61,229 bases of DNA. Origin: Phycisphaerae bacterium (lineage in GTDB: Bacteria > Planctomycetota > Phycisphaerae > UBA1845). Below the pieces are notes generated by a model, which searched no databases, was not told where the DNA came from, and saw only the letters and a program-made list of their open reading frames with translations. Below are positions 1 to 8,243 of this stretch, piece by piece (within the stretch, counting starts at the first letter, position 1; each line of letters opens with the position of its first letter). The position numbers were made by a program, and so were the translations under genes. Location of the stretch: contig JAJDDX010000418.1 in the NCBI GenBank assembly GCA_029260055.1, positions 1-61,229 of the forward strand, in the 5' to 3' direction.

Positions 1-2
1 AA

Positions 3-446
3 CCGCATCCGACGGACCCAACCAAGGAAATCGTTTATGCATGCCTGGAAGCCGGTGAGGTCGGGACCTACTGGCGAGGGACTGCCCAGCTTGTAAAAGG
101 CCGAGCTCAGATCGAGCTCCCTCAACACTTTTCGCTCGTCACAGCTGAGGTACTCTTAACAGTGCAGCTCACGCCTCGAGGCGATTGTCGGGGGCTTTAT
201 GCTGAACAGGTTACGCGCGATGCGGTCGTCGTGCGCGAGTGTAGCGATGGCCGCAGTAGCGTGGTATTTGACTACTTCGTTCAGGGACGACGACGTGGCT
301 ATGAAAAGTACGTGGTCATTCGCCCAGCCGGACCTCGCCTCGCAGGTGGCACATCGGTTCCCAATAACGAACATCGCCGGACACAAACCGTCGAGAAGAG
401 AGGACATGAAGGATCAGACCGCGACTACGCTTCGGAGGGGCAGTAA
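3..446 (+). CDS. C-terminal part of a secreted/structural protein (5' end outside window)
   Basis: An open frame enters from the left edge and stops at 446, giving about 147 residues. The text is protein-like: a segment with AQIELPQHFSLVTAE, then LTVQLTPRGDCRGLYAEQV, then FDYFVQGRRRGYEKYVVIRP. From memory this beta-rich pattern (an ELPxYF strand, 'LTVQLTPRG', a closing 'VxGxRxGYExxxVIR') recurs at the C-terminus of large extracellular repeat proteins; the family assignment is by recall only. The last 30 residues, rich in charged residues, look like a degenerate tail. The stop lies 41 bases inside the next gene, so the two genes overlap in different frames. The N-terminus and full domain layout cannot be seen. 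Confidence 0.6.
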   Translation, partial: PHPTDPTKEIVYACLEAGEVGTYWRGTAQLVKGRAQIELPQHFSLVTAEVLLTVQLTPRGDCRGLYAEQVTRDAVVVRECSDGRSSVVFDYFVQGRRRGYEKYVVIRPAGPRLAGGTSVPNNEHRRTQTVEKRGHEGSDRDYASEGQ

Positions 447-846
447 GCTCCGTTTCGGCACACTCGGCATCGCGCTCGTCACCATGTGCGCTGTCGCGGC
501 ACAAGCGCCTGCGCAGGAGTATCACGTGTCCTGGTACACCGTCGATGGTGGTGGCACTTCCCATGTGTCTTCCGGGACGTTTGTTGTATCAGGGACGTTC
601 GGTCAGCCAGATGCCCACAAGGCAGCGGCGGATGGCTACGTCCTGTCCGGTGGGTACTGGCATGATGATGCGGACCCGCAGGCGATTCCTGCTGTCTCAT
701 CGTGGGGCATGGCTGTTGCAGTTCCTCTGACGCTGATTGCTGGAACATGTCTATACGTGCGCAGCTACTGGGACCCTCTTGATGCAGGTGGCGCGTGCGG
801 CGTTCGTGCGGGTAGGAGTACGTACGCCGTGTTGGTGCGGCCGTGA
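406..846 (+). CDS. Small secreted protein with IPTL-CTERM-like sorting tail
   Basis: The ATG at 406 follows a purine-rich AGAGAGGA and gives 146 residues. The frame is open upstream to 199, but that text is not protein-like. Residues about 20-38 form a hydrophobic signal peptide ending AQAPAQ. The body has YHVSWYTVDGGGTSHVSSG and SGTFGQPDA, a pattern common in short planctomycete and verrucomicrobial exported proteins. Near the C-terminus, IPAVSSWGMAV plus a hydrophobic run and an Arg resembles the IPTL-CTERM signal (IPTLSEWG, membrane helix, basic end), recognised by exosortase-type sorting. About 27 extra residues after the Arg are unusual; a normal tail ends there, so a frameshift near the end is possible. 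Function beyond export is unknown. Confidence 0.65.
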   Translation: MKDQTATTLRRGSKLRFGTLGIALVTMCAVAAQAPAQEYHVSWYTVDGGGTSHVSSGTFVVSGTFGQPDAHKAAADGYVLSGGYWHDDADPQAIPAVSSWGMAVAVPLTLIAGTCLYVRSYWDPLDAGGACGVRAGRSTYAVLVRP

Positions 847-853
847 TCCGCTA

Positions 854-1168
854 CTAATTGTTTGTCAAAGAAGGTGGGGGTGGGGGAAGGTCGCGCGGGC
901 TGTCGAGCGGTTGCTCTCCTGCTGCAGTTCCTGGTGGTAGCGGTGGAAGTTCCGCACCAGTATCTGGATGGGGTGGCGCAGGCGGGGTATCTCCATCCGT
1001 CACGTCCGTTTGTCCGTGCTCAGGAGGTGCGGGTGGCTGCTCATCCGGTTGTTGTGGTGGTGCTCGCTGGCCAATATTGGGCGGTACTGGTTGCGGTGCC
1101 AGGAGCACGGCAGCGACAGCCACTGCTATCACGATTACGACAATTCCTGTCAAAGCTACCGTGTTCAT
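854..1168 (-). CDS. Membrane-anchored proline-rich protein
   Basis: This 104-residue protein has a single N-terminal transmembrane helix (about residues 4-25, MNTVALTGIVVIVIAVAV). The remainder is dominated by Pro, Glu, Asp and Gly (PPAPPEHGQ, ELPPLPPG, DLPPPPPS), typical of an extended periplasmic linker. Its ATG lies 3 bases after the stop of the secreted protein at 1172-1804 on the same strand, so the two are probably co-transcribed. The opposite strand is also open across this stretch, but that reading is a Gly/Ser-rich artefact of the proline codons. Function is unknown. Confidence 0.5.
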   Translation of the reverse strand: MNTVALTGIVVIVIAVAVAAVLLAPQPVPPNIGQRAPPQQPDEQPPAPPEHGQTDVTDGDTPPAPPHPDTGAELPPLPPGTAAGEQPLDSPRDLPPPPPSLTNN

Positions 1169-1171
1169 AGG

Positions 1172-1804
1172 TTACTCCGGTGGGCCGATTGGCTGTTCCT
1201 CAACGAGTGGGAAGAGGCAGGTATTCTCGACCTTGATCCAGTATCCAGCAAGCGGTTCGAGGACTGTGGCTTCGGTGTACTGCTGTGTCACGGCGTTCCA
1301 TTCCCATGGGCCGGACAGGATGGTGCAATCGGTTGGGATGTCAACGAAGCGCATGGTGTCCGTGTAGGGTGAGCCAACTTGGTTCCAGCCACCGTAAAGG
1401 AAGCGTTCCGGGTACCTCATACCTGGGTACTCGTGGAGATTGAAGGGCGATCCGCGTAGGGTGATGTGACAATCGCGTTCCACGTTGATCCAAGATGCAG
1501 GTCGTTGTGTGGCCAGGATGCTGTGTGCGCGCCCGATACTGAGTTTGGCTGCCGTATTGCGAACATAGGTCTTCATGATCGAAGCGGAATAATGCCAGCT
1601 GTCGAGATCGCCGCAGGTGTTTTCGACAATCGTCATGTCATCGGCTTCGTAGGCCAACGTCCGGACCGGTGACGAAAACATGTTCCAACCGGGTTTGAAA
1701 TCGATGCGGAGTTCGGATTGGGCAGTGGCTTGCGGAGCCAGGGTTGCGAGAATGAGCACTGCCGCCAGAAGCGAACCGGTTACGGTCAACGTCTTGTATT
1801 TCAT
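1172..1804 (-). CDS. Secreted protein with two GWN...GYW-type repeats
   Basis: This 210-residue protein starts with a clear signal peptide (MKYKTLTVTG, hydrophobic run, cleavage near ATAQ). The mature part holds two related modules. The first begins FKPGWNMFSSPV and ends SWINVERDC. The second begins GGWNQVGSPY and ends GYWIKVENTC. From memory this 'GWN-(L/Q)-S-P ... GYW-(I/V)-KV' pattern occurs in many extracellular proteins, often as repeats; no enzyme motif is visible. The start codon is preceded, 22-31 bases upstream, by a perfect palindrome GTTTATAAAC, while no good ribosome-binding site is seen. It probably forms an operon with the Pro-rich membrane protein downstream (854-1168). Confidence 0.65.
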   Translation of the reverse strand: MKYKTLTVTGSLLAAVLILATLAPQATAQSELRIDFKPGWNMFSSPVRTLAYEADDMTIVENTCGDLDSWHYSASIMKTYVRNTAAKLSIGRAHSILATQRPASWINVERDCHITLRGSPFNLHEYPGMRYPERFLYGGWNQVGSPYTDTMRFVDIPTDCTILSGPWEWNAVTQQYTEATVLEPLAGYWIKVENTCLFPLVEEQPIGPPE

Positions 1805-2304
1805 GACTTGTTATTGGCGACGGAAGTTTATAAACATGCACCCCACGAGCGCGCACTATGCTTCCGCCACGCATGCGACCAAGACGAGTTGCCCTCTAGA
1901 CGAGCGGGACTACACGTTTGCTCTATGCATATCGGTCGTGGCTCCGGCCCACCCAACAAGGGGATGGCCCGCCAGCAAGCACAACGGACGCTGCCGTTTG
2001 CGAGCGGCCTAAACGCTCAAGACCGGATGCCCGGCGCGAGCCAGGCAATCATCCGGCTTTGTTCGTTTCTCCTCCGGACGGCCGCTCGCTGGGATCATGG
2101 GCTCGCTGCGCAGCATGCCGCCACGCATCCCTTCAGGCAACCAGGGTACTCGCCTCGCCCCTACGATTGGCGTGCTCTGTCCTTGTACCTCGCTCGGGGC
2201 CAACGCACGGCCTGCCGGTTCCTGGGTCCTGGGCTCCTTTCAGATTATCCCAGTCAGAGGGCGGCGGCGGACAGCGGCTGCAACAAGAAACGGAGGTGAA
2301 GACG
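1805..2304. other. 500-base stretch without a convincing gene
   Basis: Reading frames here are open in several registers because of high GC, but none gives protein-like text with a ribosome-binding site. A palindrome GTTTATAAAC lies at 1826-1835, close to the start of the minus-strand secreted protein. It is the divergent promoter region between that gene and the small zinc protein at 2305. Confidence 0.5.
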
Positions 2305-2427
2305 ATGAAATGTACCATCGAAGGGTGCGTGAACCACACGGAAGCGATCACGAAGCTGTGCCTTGAGCACGAGTGCGTGGTGTGGCACATGGCAAACACC
2401 CAGGCCGGGGTCGCTGCCCCGGTCTGA
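2305..2427 (+). CDS. 40-residue putative zinc-finger protein
   Basis: The ATG at 2305 is preceded by a strong ribosome-binding site (ACGGAGGTG, 8 bases upstream). The 40-residue product has metal-ligand spacing: C3, C8, H11, then C19, H22, C24 (MKCTIEGC, LCLEHEC). That could bind one zinc ion. It lies 71 bases upstream of the gene at 2499 on the same strand, likely as one operon. The strong ribosome-binding site and ligand pattern argue that it is real despite its size. Function is unknown; a nucleic-acid-binding accessory protein is possible. Confidence 0.5.
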   Translation: MKCTIEGCVNHTEAITKLCLEHECVVWHMANTQAGVAAPV

Positions 2428-2498
2428 ACTACCACCTCGAAGCGATGAGCCTGTCGAACGGGACACCGTTCCGGGTTTCACTTAAAGAGGTGATTGAT

Positions 2499-2918
2499 AT
2501 GACAAGAGTAGAAGACTTGAAGCCGCTGGCGAGCAAGGCGATCGACCTGAGCCAGTACGAGGGTCGGCGCGTGCGAATCGAATCCGTTGAGGTCGTGCGG
2601 CTGCCGAGTAAGTACAGCGCGACCGAGGACGGAGAAACCGATGTCCTGCGCGTGCAGACCGTGCCGCTCCGGACGATCCAGGACCGGGAGGGGAACGACG
2701 CCAAGCTGCGGGCGTCGGAGCTCTTCAACCTGAACCGGGATACCGACGGTACGCTCGGATGGCCAACCGGCCCCAAGAGCAAACTCGCCGGCTTCCTGCG
2801 GCTGACCGATAGTTCGGCGCCAAGTGAGCTGCCGGAGAAGGAAGTCACTGTTCGCGTTCGCCGACGGCGAGGAACAGACGGCGAGAGCCGCGAGTTTCTC
2901 GGGTTTGACACGGCGTGA
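2499..2918 (+). CDS. Conserved-looking 139-residue protein, possibly OB-fold nucleic-acid-binding
   Basis: The start ATG at 2499 follows AAAGAGGTGATT. The protein begins MTRVEDLKPLASKAIDLS and continues with alternating strands (VRIESVEVVRLPSKYS, VLRVQTVPLRTI), the segment LRASELFNL, a GWP motif, SKLAGFLRL, and the end KEVTVRVRRR...FLGF. The 'EGRRVRIESVEV... KEVTVRVR' layout looks like a small beta-barrel of the single-stranded-DNA-binding or replication-accessory type found on plasmids and viruses. That is pattern-based inference only. It is followed by a good Rho-independent terminator, so it ends a two-gene operon with the small zinc protein. Confidence 0.55.
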   Translation: MTRVEDLKPLASKAIDLSQYEGRRVRIESVEVVRLPSKYSATEDGETDVLRVQTVPLRTIQDREGNDAKLRASELFNLNRDTDGTLGWPTGPKSKLAGFLRLTDSSAPSELPEKEVTVRVRRRRGTDGESREFLGFDTA

Positions 2919-2964
2919 GATCCCACTGCCAGCGTCGTTGACAGAGTGGAGAAGTAAGCTCTGG

Positions 2965-2999
2965 CCGGGCGCCCTCCGGGACGCTCGGTTTTCTTGTTC
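2965..2999 (+). terminator. Rho-independent terminator
   Basis: A stem CCGGGCG/CGCTCGG (7 pairs, one G-U) encloses a 10-base loop at 2965-2988 and is followed at once by the U-rich run TTTTCTTGTTCTT. It lies 47 bases after the stop of the gene ending at 2918. Confidence 0.7.
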
Positions 3000-3037
3000 T
3001 TCAGAGCCGGGGGAAGGTGCCGTGAGTTGGCGTTGCG

Positions 3038-3379
3038 TCAGGACCGCCCTCGCGTCAACTCCTTCACGACGTTCAGAATCGTCCGGAGCCGGGCGGCTGG
3101 CTGCTGCCGCAGGAGCCGTGCGATGTCCCGCCGGAGCCGCTCGGGCTCCGATGGCGTAGCCGGTGCCTTCTCACCGCTGAACAGTTCTGCCACAGACACA
3201 TCAAGGGCTTTCGCAAGCTTCGTGATGTTCTCCAGCGAGATGTTGTATTCGCCTCGCTCGACGCCCGACACGTACGTGACGTGCAAACTCGCCTTGGCAG
3301 CCAACTTTTCCTGTGAGAGGCCCGCCTGATGCCGGAGGAACCGTATCCGTGACCCGAATTCTCGCTGCGACTTCGCCAT
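3038..3379 (-). CDS. XRE-family helix-turn-helix transcriptional regulator
   Basis: This 113-residue product starts at ATG 3379 (MAKSQREFG). Residues about 7-62 form a Cro/C1-type HTH domain: FGSRIRFLRHQAGLSQEKLA, YVSGVERGEYNISLENITKLA, ALDVSVAELF. The C-terminal part is a basic helix (RLRRDIARLLRQQ) that may serve for dimerisation. XRE proteins of this size often repress their own promoter and genes of mobile elements. It is divergent from the two lipoproteins downstream, whose promoter starts 79 bases away, so it could control them. No palindromic operator was recognised. Confidence 0.9.
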   Translation of the reverse strand: MAKSQREFGSRIRFLRHQAGLSQEKLAAKASLHVTYVSGVERGEYNISLENITKLAKALDVSVAELFSGEKAPATPSEPERLRRDIARLLRQQPAARLRTILNVVKELTRGRS

Positions 3380-3457
3380 AACCAAGTCATTGTCCGCCCA
3401 CCGGGCATTGCCCCACCATAGACTTGAGCTATTCCTAGAGCTGTTTTGTATTAGACG

Positions 3458-3486
3458 TTGACACTACTTATCGGCGTGGTTACACT
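3458..3486 (+). promoter_or_regulatory. Sigma-70-type promoter for the lipoprotein genes
   Basis: TTGACA at 3458-3463 is separated by exactly 17 bases from TACACT at 3481-3486, a near-consensus housekeeping promoter. It lies about 110 bases upstream of the first lipoprotein start (3598) and points toward it. Confidence 0.6.
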
Positions 3487-3597
3487 GTGTCGGTTTCGTT
3501 GGCGGAAGTGGCAGCTACGGTGCCGGCGAAGATCGACCCGACGCCTGCCCGCGATCGCCACGAGCCCCTCGCCTGGGTGGCGGCAAGGAGATCACTC

Positions 3598-4047
3598 ATG
3601 TCCAGCTGTCGACACGGTGCTTTGCTTCTCGGCTTCCTCGGTCCGGCTCTCGTTTCCGGGTGTGTTCGATACGGTTCCGGGTACGACACTTACGAACCGC
3701 AGTGGAACGCCGGTGCAGCGCGTTACCAGCAGAGTATGGCCCAGGCTGAGCGACGGGAGCGCAGTCAGGTCCGCGATGCGAACCGGCAAACGCGGTGGCA
3801 GCAGGAGCAGGCCGATCGGGAATGGCGGCGATACAAGTACGAGACGGATCGCGATCGCCTCGACCGCCAGCAGGCGGAGCGGCGGGTCCGACAGTTCCGG
3901 AACCGATTGAACATGGACACGTTCGCGTGGGAGCGGGATCACCCTGGCGAGCCGCTACCGCGGTCCATCCGTCAGCGGCGAGAGCAACTGGAACGCATGG
4001 AGGCCGATTACTTCGCTAAATACAAGGTGACCGTCGAGTACAGATAG
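3598..4047 (+). CDS. Lipoprotein with long charged coiled-coil
   Basis: The start at ATG 3598 has the ribosome-binding site AAGGAG 8 bases upstream. The signal sequence MSSCRHGALLLGFLGPALVSGC ends in a lipobox (L-V-S-G-C), so the protein should be lipidated and exported. The rest (about residues 45-125) is highly charged and helical, rich in Arg, Gln and Glu (QAERRERSQVR, RQTRWQQEQADREWRRYK, RLDRQQAERRV), consistent with a coiled coil. No catalytic motif is seen. It is followed 39 bases later by another lipoprotein gene, so an envelope-related pair is likely. Confidence 0.75.
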   Translation: MSSCRHGALLLGFLGPALVSGCVRYGSGYDTYEPQWNAGAARYQQSMAQAERRERSQVRDANRQTRWQQEQADREWRRYKYETDRDRLDRQQAERRVRQFRNRLNMDTFAWERDHPGEPLPRSIRQRREQLERMEADYFAKYKVTVEYR

Positions 4048-4086
4048 GTCGGCGCCTTCTACTGGACGCGAATCGGGAGAACGATC

Positions 4087-4692
4087 GTGCTTACCCGGGA
4101 GTATACTCAACTCATCCTTGTCTCGATTCTGGCGACCGTCGCGTTTTGGGGGTGTGCACGCCCCGGTGGCATCGGGACGACACGGCCGGGCTACGGGTCG
4201 GCGCGGGTCACCAGTGGCTATCCCCACCGGCAGATCCGTACTGTGGCGATTCCGCCGTTCGCCTCACGCTGCAGCGAAGGCCTGCACTCGGCCCGTGCCC
4301 TCGCTGTCGCGCTTCGTGGCCGCTACAGTACGATCACTCCGGACTCCGTGGATTCGCTCCTTTTCAAGAAGCACCGGCGCAGCAGTCGTCCATTACGGCG
4401 GCAATCGAACTTCGTCGAACTCGTGTGCCGAGAGACAGGAGCGGATGCCGTCGTCCTTGGAGAGGTTCTGGCTGCGGAGCACGCCGCCGTGGTTCTCGGG
4501 AACAAGACCGGTGACCACGACGAGGTGGAATTCCGGGCGAGTTGCGTGGATCGCGCCGGCACCGTGATCTGGCAGCTAGCCGGTAGGCGGGCGGAGATGA
4601 CGACGGGACAAGCACCCGGCTACCTGGAATCCCTCTGGTCGAAGGTCATGCCACCTTGCACGCAGGATCTGTTCCGGAAGTTGCCACGATAA
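4087..4692 (+). CDS. Lipoprotein, CsgG/LpoB-like or LptE-like
   Basis: A GTG start at 4087 follows CGGGAGA. The signal peptide ends ATVAFWGC, an acceptable lipobox. The mature part has the sequence of elements IRTVAIPPFAS, ARALAVALRGRY, ELVCRETGADAVVLGEVL and RAGTVIWQLAG. This matches the general design of small periplasmic lipoproteins that share the CsgG/LpoB/LptE-type alpha-beta fold (opening 'I-V-PF', then 'L...L...G', then 'GAD-VVLGEV'). The exact family cannot be settled from sequence reading. It probably forms an operon with the coiled-coil lipoprotein just upstream. Confidence 0.7.
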   Translation: MLTREYTQLILVSILATVAFWGCARPGGIGTTRPGYGSARVTSGYPHRQIRTVAIPPFASRCSEGLHSARALAVALRGRYSTITPDSVDSLLFKKHRRSSRPLRRQSNFVELVCRETGADAVVLGEVLAAEHAAVVLGNKTGDHDEVEFRASCVDRAGTVIWQLAGRRAEMTTGQAPGYLESLWSKVMPPCTQDLFRKLPR

Positions 4693-5154
4693 CGGTGAGG
4701 AACGCGGGCCCCTGGGGGGGCTCCGCGCGAGCAAACCGACCCGGGGCTGTTCCACCGAGACTCTCCGGTAGTTCATCACTGCCGGAGCCAGTGTGAATCC
4801 AGTCGTGATGTTTCGATTCTGCGTCGCTGATTGTCGGCCGTTTGCAGCGCCGCTATCATGATTATTCAACGTACGCGGGCGGCAGTGGCTACGTCTGCCC
4901 GCGGGTGGCCCCGGCCGGACACATGCGTCGGTCGGGTCTTCTTTATCGAGTATTGTGCAAGGTGTGGTGGATTGTTTTCAGAAAGGAGGCGCCGAGGCTT
5001 CGCCATTCGGGAATCCCGGCTGCCGGCCCCTGGACTACCGTTGGGTTCACATCGTCAATCCACCCCGTAGGCTGCCACGAAACTGGGTCGAGACTCGTCA
5101 TCGATACCGCCGGGGGCACTCCAAACCGGTTTCCAGGTGGGCTCTCGGCCCCTG
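4693..5154. other. 460-base gap without a supported gene
   Basis: It lies between the lipoprotein stop and the end of the convergent TIGR04141 gene. Overlapping frames are open, but none gives protein-like text with a ribosome-binding site. No strong terminator was recognised. Confidence 0.4.
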
Positions 5155-6795
5155 TCACTTGCCCTTGGCTGCCTTCTTTCTCTTCTTCGCACTCTTGGCC
5201 ACTGTCTTTCCTGTCAGGGGGATGTGATAGACCGCAACATCGTAGTTCTCGGATCGAAGTGCTCTTGCCTCTTCCATCAAGGTCATCTTACTGAAGACCG
5301 GCAAGTCATCGGGGATCGTGCGGTGCGCTGCGTCGGCGATCGCGATCACAACCGTGTGGTTCCTCGCCGAAAACCCTGCGCTAAAGCCCTTCCATGGCTT
5401 CTTCTTCCGCCATGCATCAGGCAGCTTGTTCAACAACCCGTCGCGAAACTCCTGGTTGTTTCGCATCACATGCCCTGCGTTCGCACCCTGTTTTGCATGT
5501 GCACTCAGCTTCTGCGAGCCGTCCCAGCGCTTGACGTGAATGAACGTGCCATCGATCGTCAACAGATCGCAAGCCTCGATGCTCCCGCTGGACGGCGTAA
5601 CGACTTCGTCTTGATCGAGGCACAGGAAGCCGCTCCCCTTTGCGTCGGCAACAGCACGGTTGTATTTCAGCTCGGTCCCGTGTTTCTTCAAATCCCACGG
5701 CAGGAGAAACGACGAATCGCGCTTCACTTCGAGTTCCTTCACTTGACTCTCGATGCGATCCTTGAACTCCTGATCCATCAGGAACCAATCGCCATCCGAC
5801 AGGGCGTATGGTTTTCGCGCCTGGACCACTTCGAACACCACAAGGTCGATTAGTCTCTCCGAGAATACGACGTTCCCCTCGGAGTCGACTGCCCTAACAG
5901 CGGCCTCAGCTGCCATGGTGGGCCCGGCCCGCACTTTCGCTAACGCCTTGGCGATTGATGGGACATCAAAGTCGTCACACGGTTGCCACGCTCCCGACCC
6001 CACGCGTGTGGACACGTGAGCAATTCGATCCCAGTCCTCGATACTGGCGGTAAGCACGCCGACCTGTGTGGGCTTCATCTTGATTGCCGAATCCAGCTTC
6101 TTCGTTAGCGCTGCAATCACGCCGACATCCTCGACCTTGTCGAACGGATCATACGCGGCGAAGCGGCGATTACGCGCCTTCGTATGGCGTTTCAGGATCG
6201 CTTCGCAGATATCACCGAGGTCTGCAAAGAGCAGATCACCGTCCACCGCAAGTGGTGTCGAGCCGATTATGCGTTTGCCCAGCGACTTGTCCGAGGATGC
6301 GCCCGTCAGTCGCCGAATCCGGTCCCGATTAGGATTGAGCGTGAGCTCGGCAAGATCGCCTGGCATAGGTGCGACGGTGCGTCGTTGCAGGGCCCCCGGG
6401 CCAATTCCCTTGGAATCGACGGCCTTGATCTTGGCGGGATTCAATATTCGCTCGGCAACCTCCCGTCCATACTCCTTCACGATCCGTTTCCGGTTGAGCG
6501 CATGGTGGCCCTGGCCGAACGCAACGGCGCAGTACCGTCTCGATTTCGTTCTGACGACCACGACAAGCGAGTTCGACACGTTCTTTGGCGGTGGCGTCAG
6601 CGGACAGTGCTCCCTGACCGCGTCATACCAGCGTGGTTCGGTTTCGTAATCTCTTTGAATGTATGCCTTGGCTTCAAAACCGATTTCGGAAAGCTCGACC
6701 TCCTTGTATCCAGCCATGCCCCCTAGCTTAGTAGATGACAGTGCATCCTCGAACCTGCTAACGGCAGGACTCAGTACGTAGATCGTGAACTTCAT
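5155..6795 (-). CDS. TIGR04141/DUF6119 family sporadically distributed protein
   Basis: The start is placed at ATG 6795, giving MKFTIYVLSPAVSRFEDALS, the typical opening of TIGR04141 proteins ('MKFTIYLLK...FDDAL'); the open frame extends to 6900 but that part is not family-like. About 546 residues, a normal length. Family marks include VVVVRTKSRRYCAVAFGQGH, the stretch RILNPAKIKAVDSKG followed by LQRRTVAPMPGDLAELTLNP, and a C-terminal half with TIDGTFIHVKRWDGSQKLSAH. The biochemical activity of the family is not established to my knowledge, but members are patchily distributed and often sit next to defence or restriction genes. Here it is divergent from a Hachiman pair. The Lys-rich C-terminus (KSAKKRKKAAKGK) is notable. 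Confidence 0.85.
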   Translation of the reverse strand: MKFTIYVLSPAVSRFEDALSSTKLGGMAGYKEVELSEIGFEAKAYIQRDYETEPRWYDAVREHCPLTPPPKNVSNSLVVVVRTKSRRYCAVAFGQGHHALNRKRIVKEYGREVAERILNPAKIKAVDSKGIGPGALQRRTVAPMPGDLAELTLNPNRDRIRRLTGASSDKSLGKRIIGSTPLAVDGDLLFADLGDICEAILKRHTKARNRRFAAYDPFDKVEDVGVIAALTKKLDSAIKMKPTQVGVLTASIEDWDRIAHVSTRVGSGAWQPCDDFDVPSIAKALAKVRAGPTMAAEAAVRAVDSEGNVVFSERLIDLVVFEVVQARKPYALSDGDWFLMDQEFKDRIESQVKELEVKRDSSFLLPWDLKKHGTELKYNRAVADAKGSGFLCLDQDEVVTPSSGSIEACDLLTIDGTFIHVKRWDGSQKLSAHAKQGANAGHVMRNNQEFRDGLLNKLPDAWRKKKPWKGFSAGFSARNHTVVIAIADAAHRTIPDDLPVFSKMTLMEEARALRSENYDVAVYHIPLTGKTVAKSAKKRKKAAKGK

Positions 6796-6905
6796 CGAGG
6801 TCCAGTCTCCTCGCCACGCGCACCCGCGCAACGATCCAGATGCCAGCCCAAGCAGGGATCGGTCGAGCTTGAGGGTTATGCGGTGATTCTCGAAACTCAA
6901 TCACT

Positions 6906-6923
6906 ATCATACGCGGGTATGAT
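6906..6923. promoter_or_regulatory. Perfect inverted repeat between DUF6119 gene and hamA (operator candidate)
   Basis: ATCATAC-GCGG-GTATGAT: two 7-base arms with a 4-base spacer, in the 587-base divergent region (6796-7382) between the TIGR04141 gene and hamA. The symmetry suits a dimeric regulator. No other gene is supported in this intergenic region. Confidence 0.4.
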
Positions 6924-7382
6924 CAACGGATCAAAAGAAGCGGATCACAGTTCAGTAGGACTCTGGAGAGAGCATCACTCCACCATGATGACCATACTCA
7001 GGTCGCTGGCGAAGGCGTTGGTTGTGCCCAAATCCGGAGTCGACCACATATTCTTGGCGTCATCCGAAGGACAGATGCCCTGCTGCCGCGCCTGCCCGGT
7101 CGGGGCCGTCCGCATATCAGTGTTTTCCCTGATGCGTGAAGAATCGCCGTTTGCCACAATGCGGGATTAGTGGGGAGGTTGTGCGCAGAGATGCACAGGT
7201 TTCGCAAGGCGCCTGCGCTCTTGCCTGCGTGCGCATGTGTCATAGAATCTGAACTGGCGAGCGCCCGTTGCGGCGCAGCCTGCGGCGCTGGGTCCACATC
7301 CGGCGTCCGATTCTGGTTTGCGGCTGGTGCCTGCACCCTTGGCACCGCATCAGGACTACGGGAGATCCTCGCTGGACGCCCT

Positions 7383-8243
7383 ATGACGGACCGCAGCCTT
7401 CCAACGCCAGAGCGATTCTTGACGATCCGTGTTCACGATCTCACGCATCAGCCATCGGTCTCAGGCCTGTGCGTGGGGTACGAACGCGAAGCATGGCGGT
7501 CCTCACAATTCGTGAGGCACATCATGGAGTGGCTGCCGGAGTTCGCGCTCAGCCCGGCCGAGTACAACACGATCCGCGGCGAGAACGCAGTCGCTCAGCT
7601 TCGCCGAGCCGCTGCAACGGTCTATGAGTCGAAGAAGTTCCGTAACCGGGGTGAGTTTGGAGAGCTGTTTTTACACGCGGCGGTACGGCAAGTATTCGAC
7701 TCGTTGCCGGCAGTTTCCAAGATCTACTACAAGACAGCCCGCAACGAAACGGTCAAGGGTTTCGACGCGGTCCACGTCGTAGGTCCACCTGATGAACTCG
7801 AACTCTGGCTTGGCGAGGCGAAGTTCTACGCGAAGATCGACGCGGCGATTCGCGACGTCGTCGTTGAGCTAGAAAAGCACACAGGCATCGACTACCTCCG
7901 AAACGAGTTTCTGCTTATCACAGGCAAGATCGATCCTGATTGGCCGCACGCTGAGACCCTCAGAAGACTACTGTCACCGAATACGTCGTTAGATGAGGTC
8001 TTCCGGCGCGCCTGTATTCCTGTCTTGCTGACATACGACAGCGCCTGCGTTGGCTCAAGCACGTCATGCGACGAGGCATACTGCGAGAACTTCGAGGCGG
8101 AGATCCGGCGGTATCATGCAACGTTCAGCAACAAGGCGCTTCCAACGGAGGTGCGTATTCACCTCTTCCTGCTTCCGCTTGAGAGCAAAGCGGAACTTGT
8201 CAAGGGACTGGATCAGAGACTGAAGACATGGCAGGCACTTTGA
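7383..8243 (+). CDS. hamA: Hachiman defence nuclease HamA (DUF1837)
   Basis: The start is placed at ATG 7383 (MTDRSLPTPERFL); the frame is open further upstream but is not protein-like. The 286-residue product carries the DUF1837/HamA core: RNRGEFGELFLH (E91, E94), the strand IYYKTARNETVKGFDAVHVV with D128, and LWLGEAKFY with E145 and K147. Together these form a PD-(D/E)XK nuclease site. In Hachiman systems HamA binds the HamB helicase, which restrains it until phage-related DNA is sensed; HamA then degrades DNA. The stop overlaps the helicase start by 16 bases, so the two are translationally coupled. The assignment rests on motif pattern plus the helicase partner. Confidence 0.88.
   Translation: MTDRSLPTPERFLTIRVHDLTHQPSVSGLCVGYEREAWRSSQFVRHIMEWLPEFALSPAEYNTIRGENAVAQLRRAAATVYESKKFRNRGEFGELFLHAAVRQVFDSLPAVSKIYYKTARNETVKGFDAVHVVGPPDELELWLGEAKFYAKIDAAIRDVVVELEKHTGIDYLRNEFLLITGKIDPDWPHAETLRRLLSPNTSLDEVFRRACIPVLLTYDSACVGSSTSCDEAYCENFEAEIRRYHATFSNKALPTEVRIHLFLLPLESKAELVKGLDQRLKTWQAL

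Noticed and set aside
862-1170. Plus-strand frame opposite the Pro-rich membrane protein
   Set aside because: Gly/Val/Arg-rich text without a ribosome-binding site; it mirrors the proline codons of the minus-strand gene.
7170-7382. Upstream extension of HamA
   Set aside because: The Cys/Ala/Gly-rich text is unlike HamA; the family-like part starts at ATG 7383.
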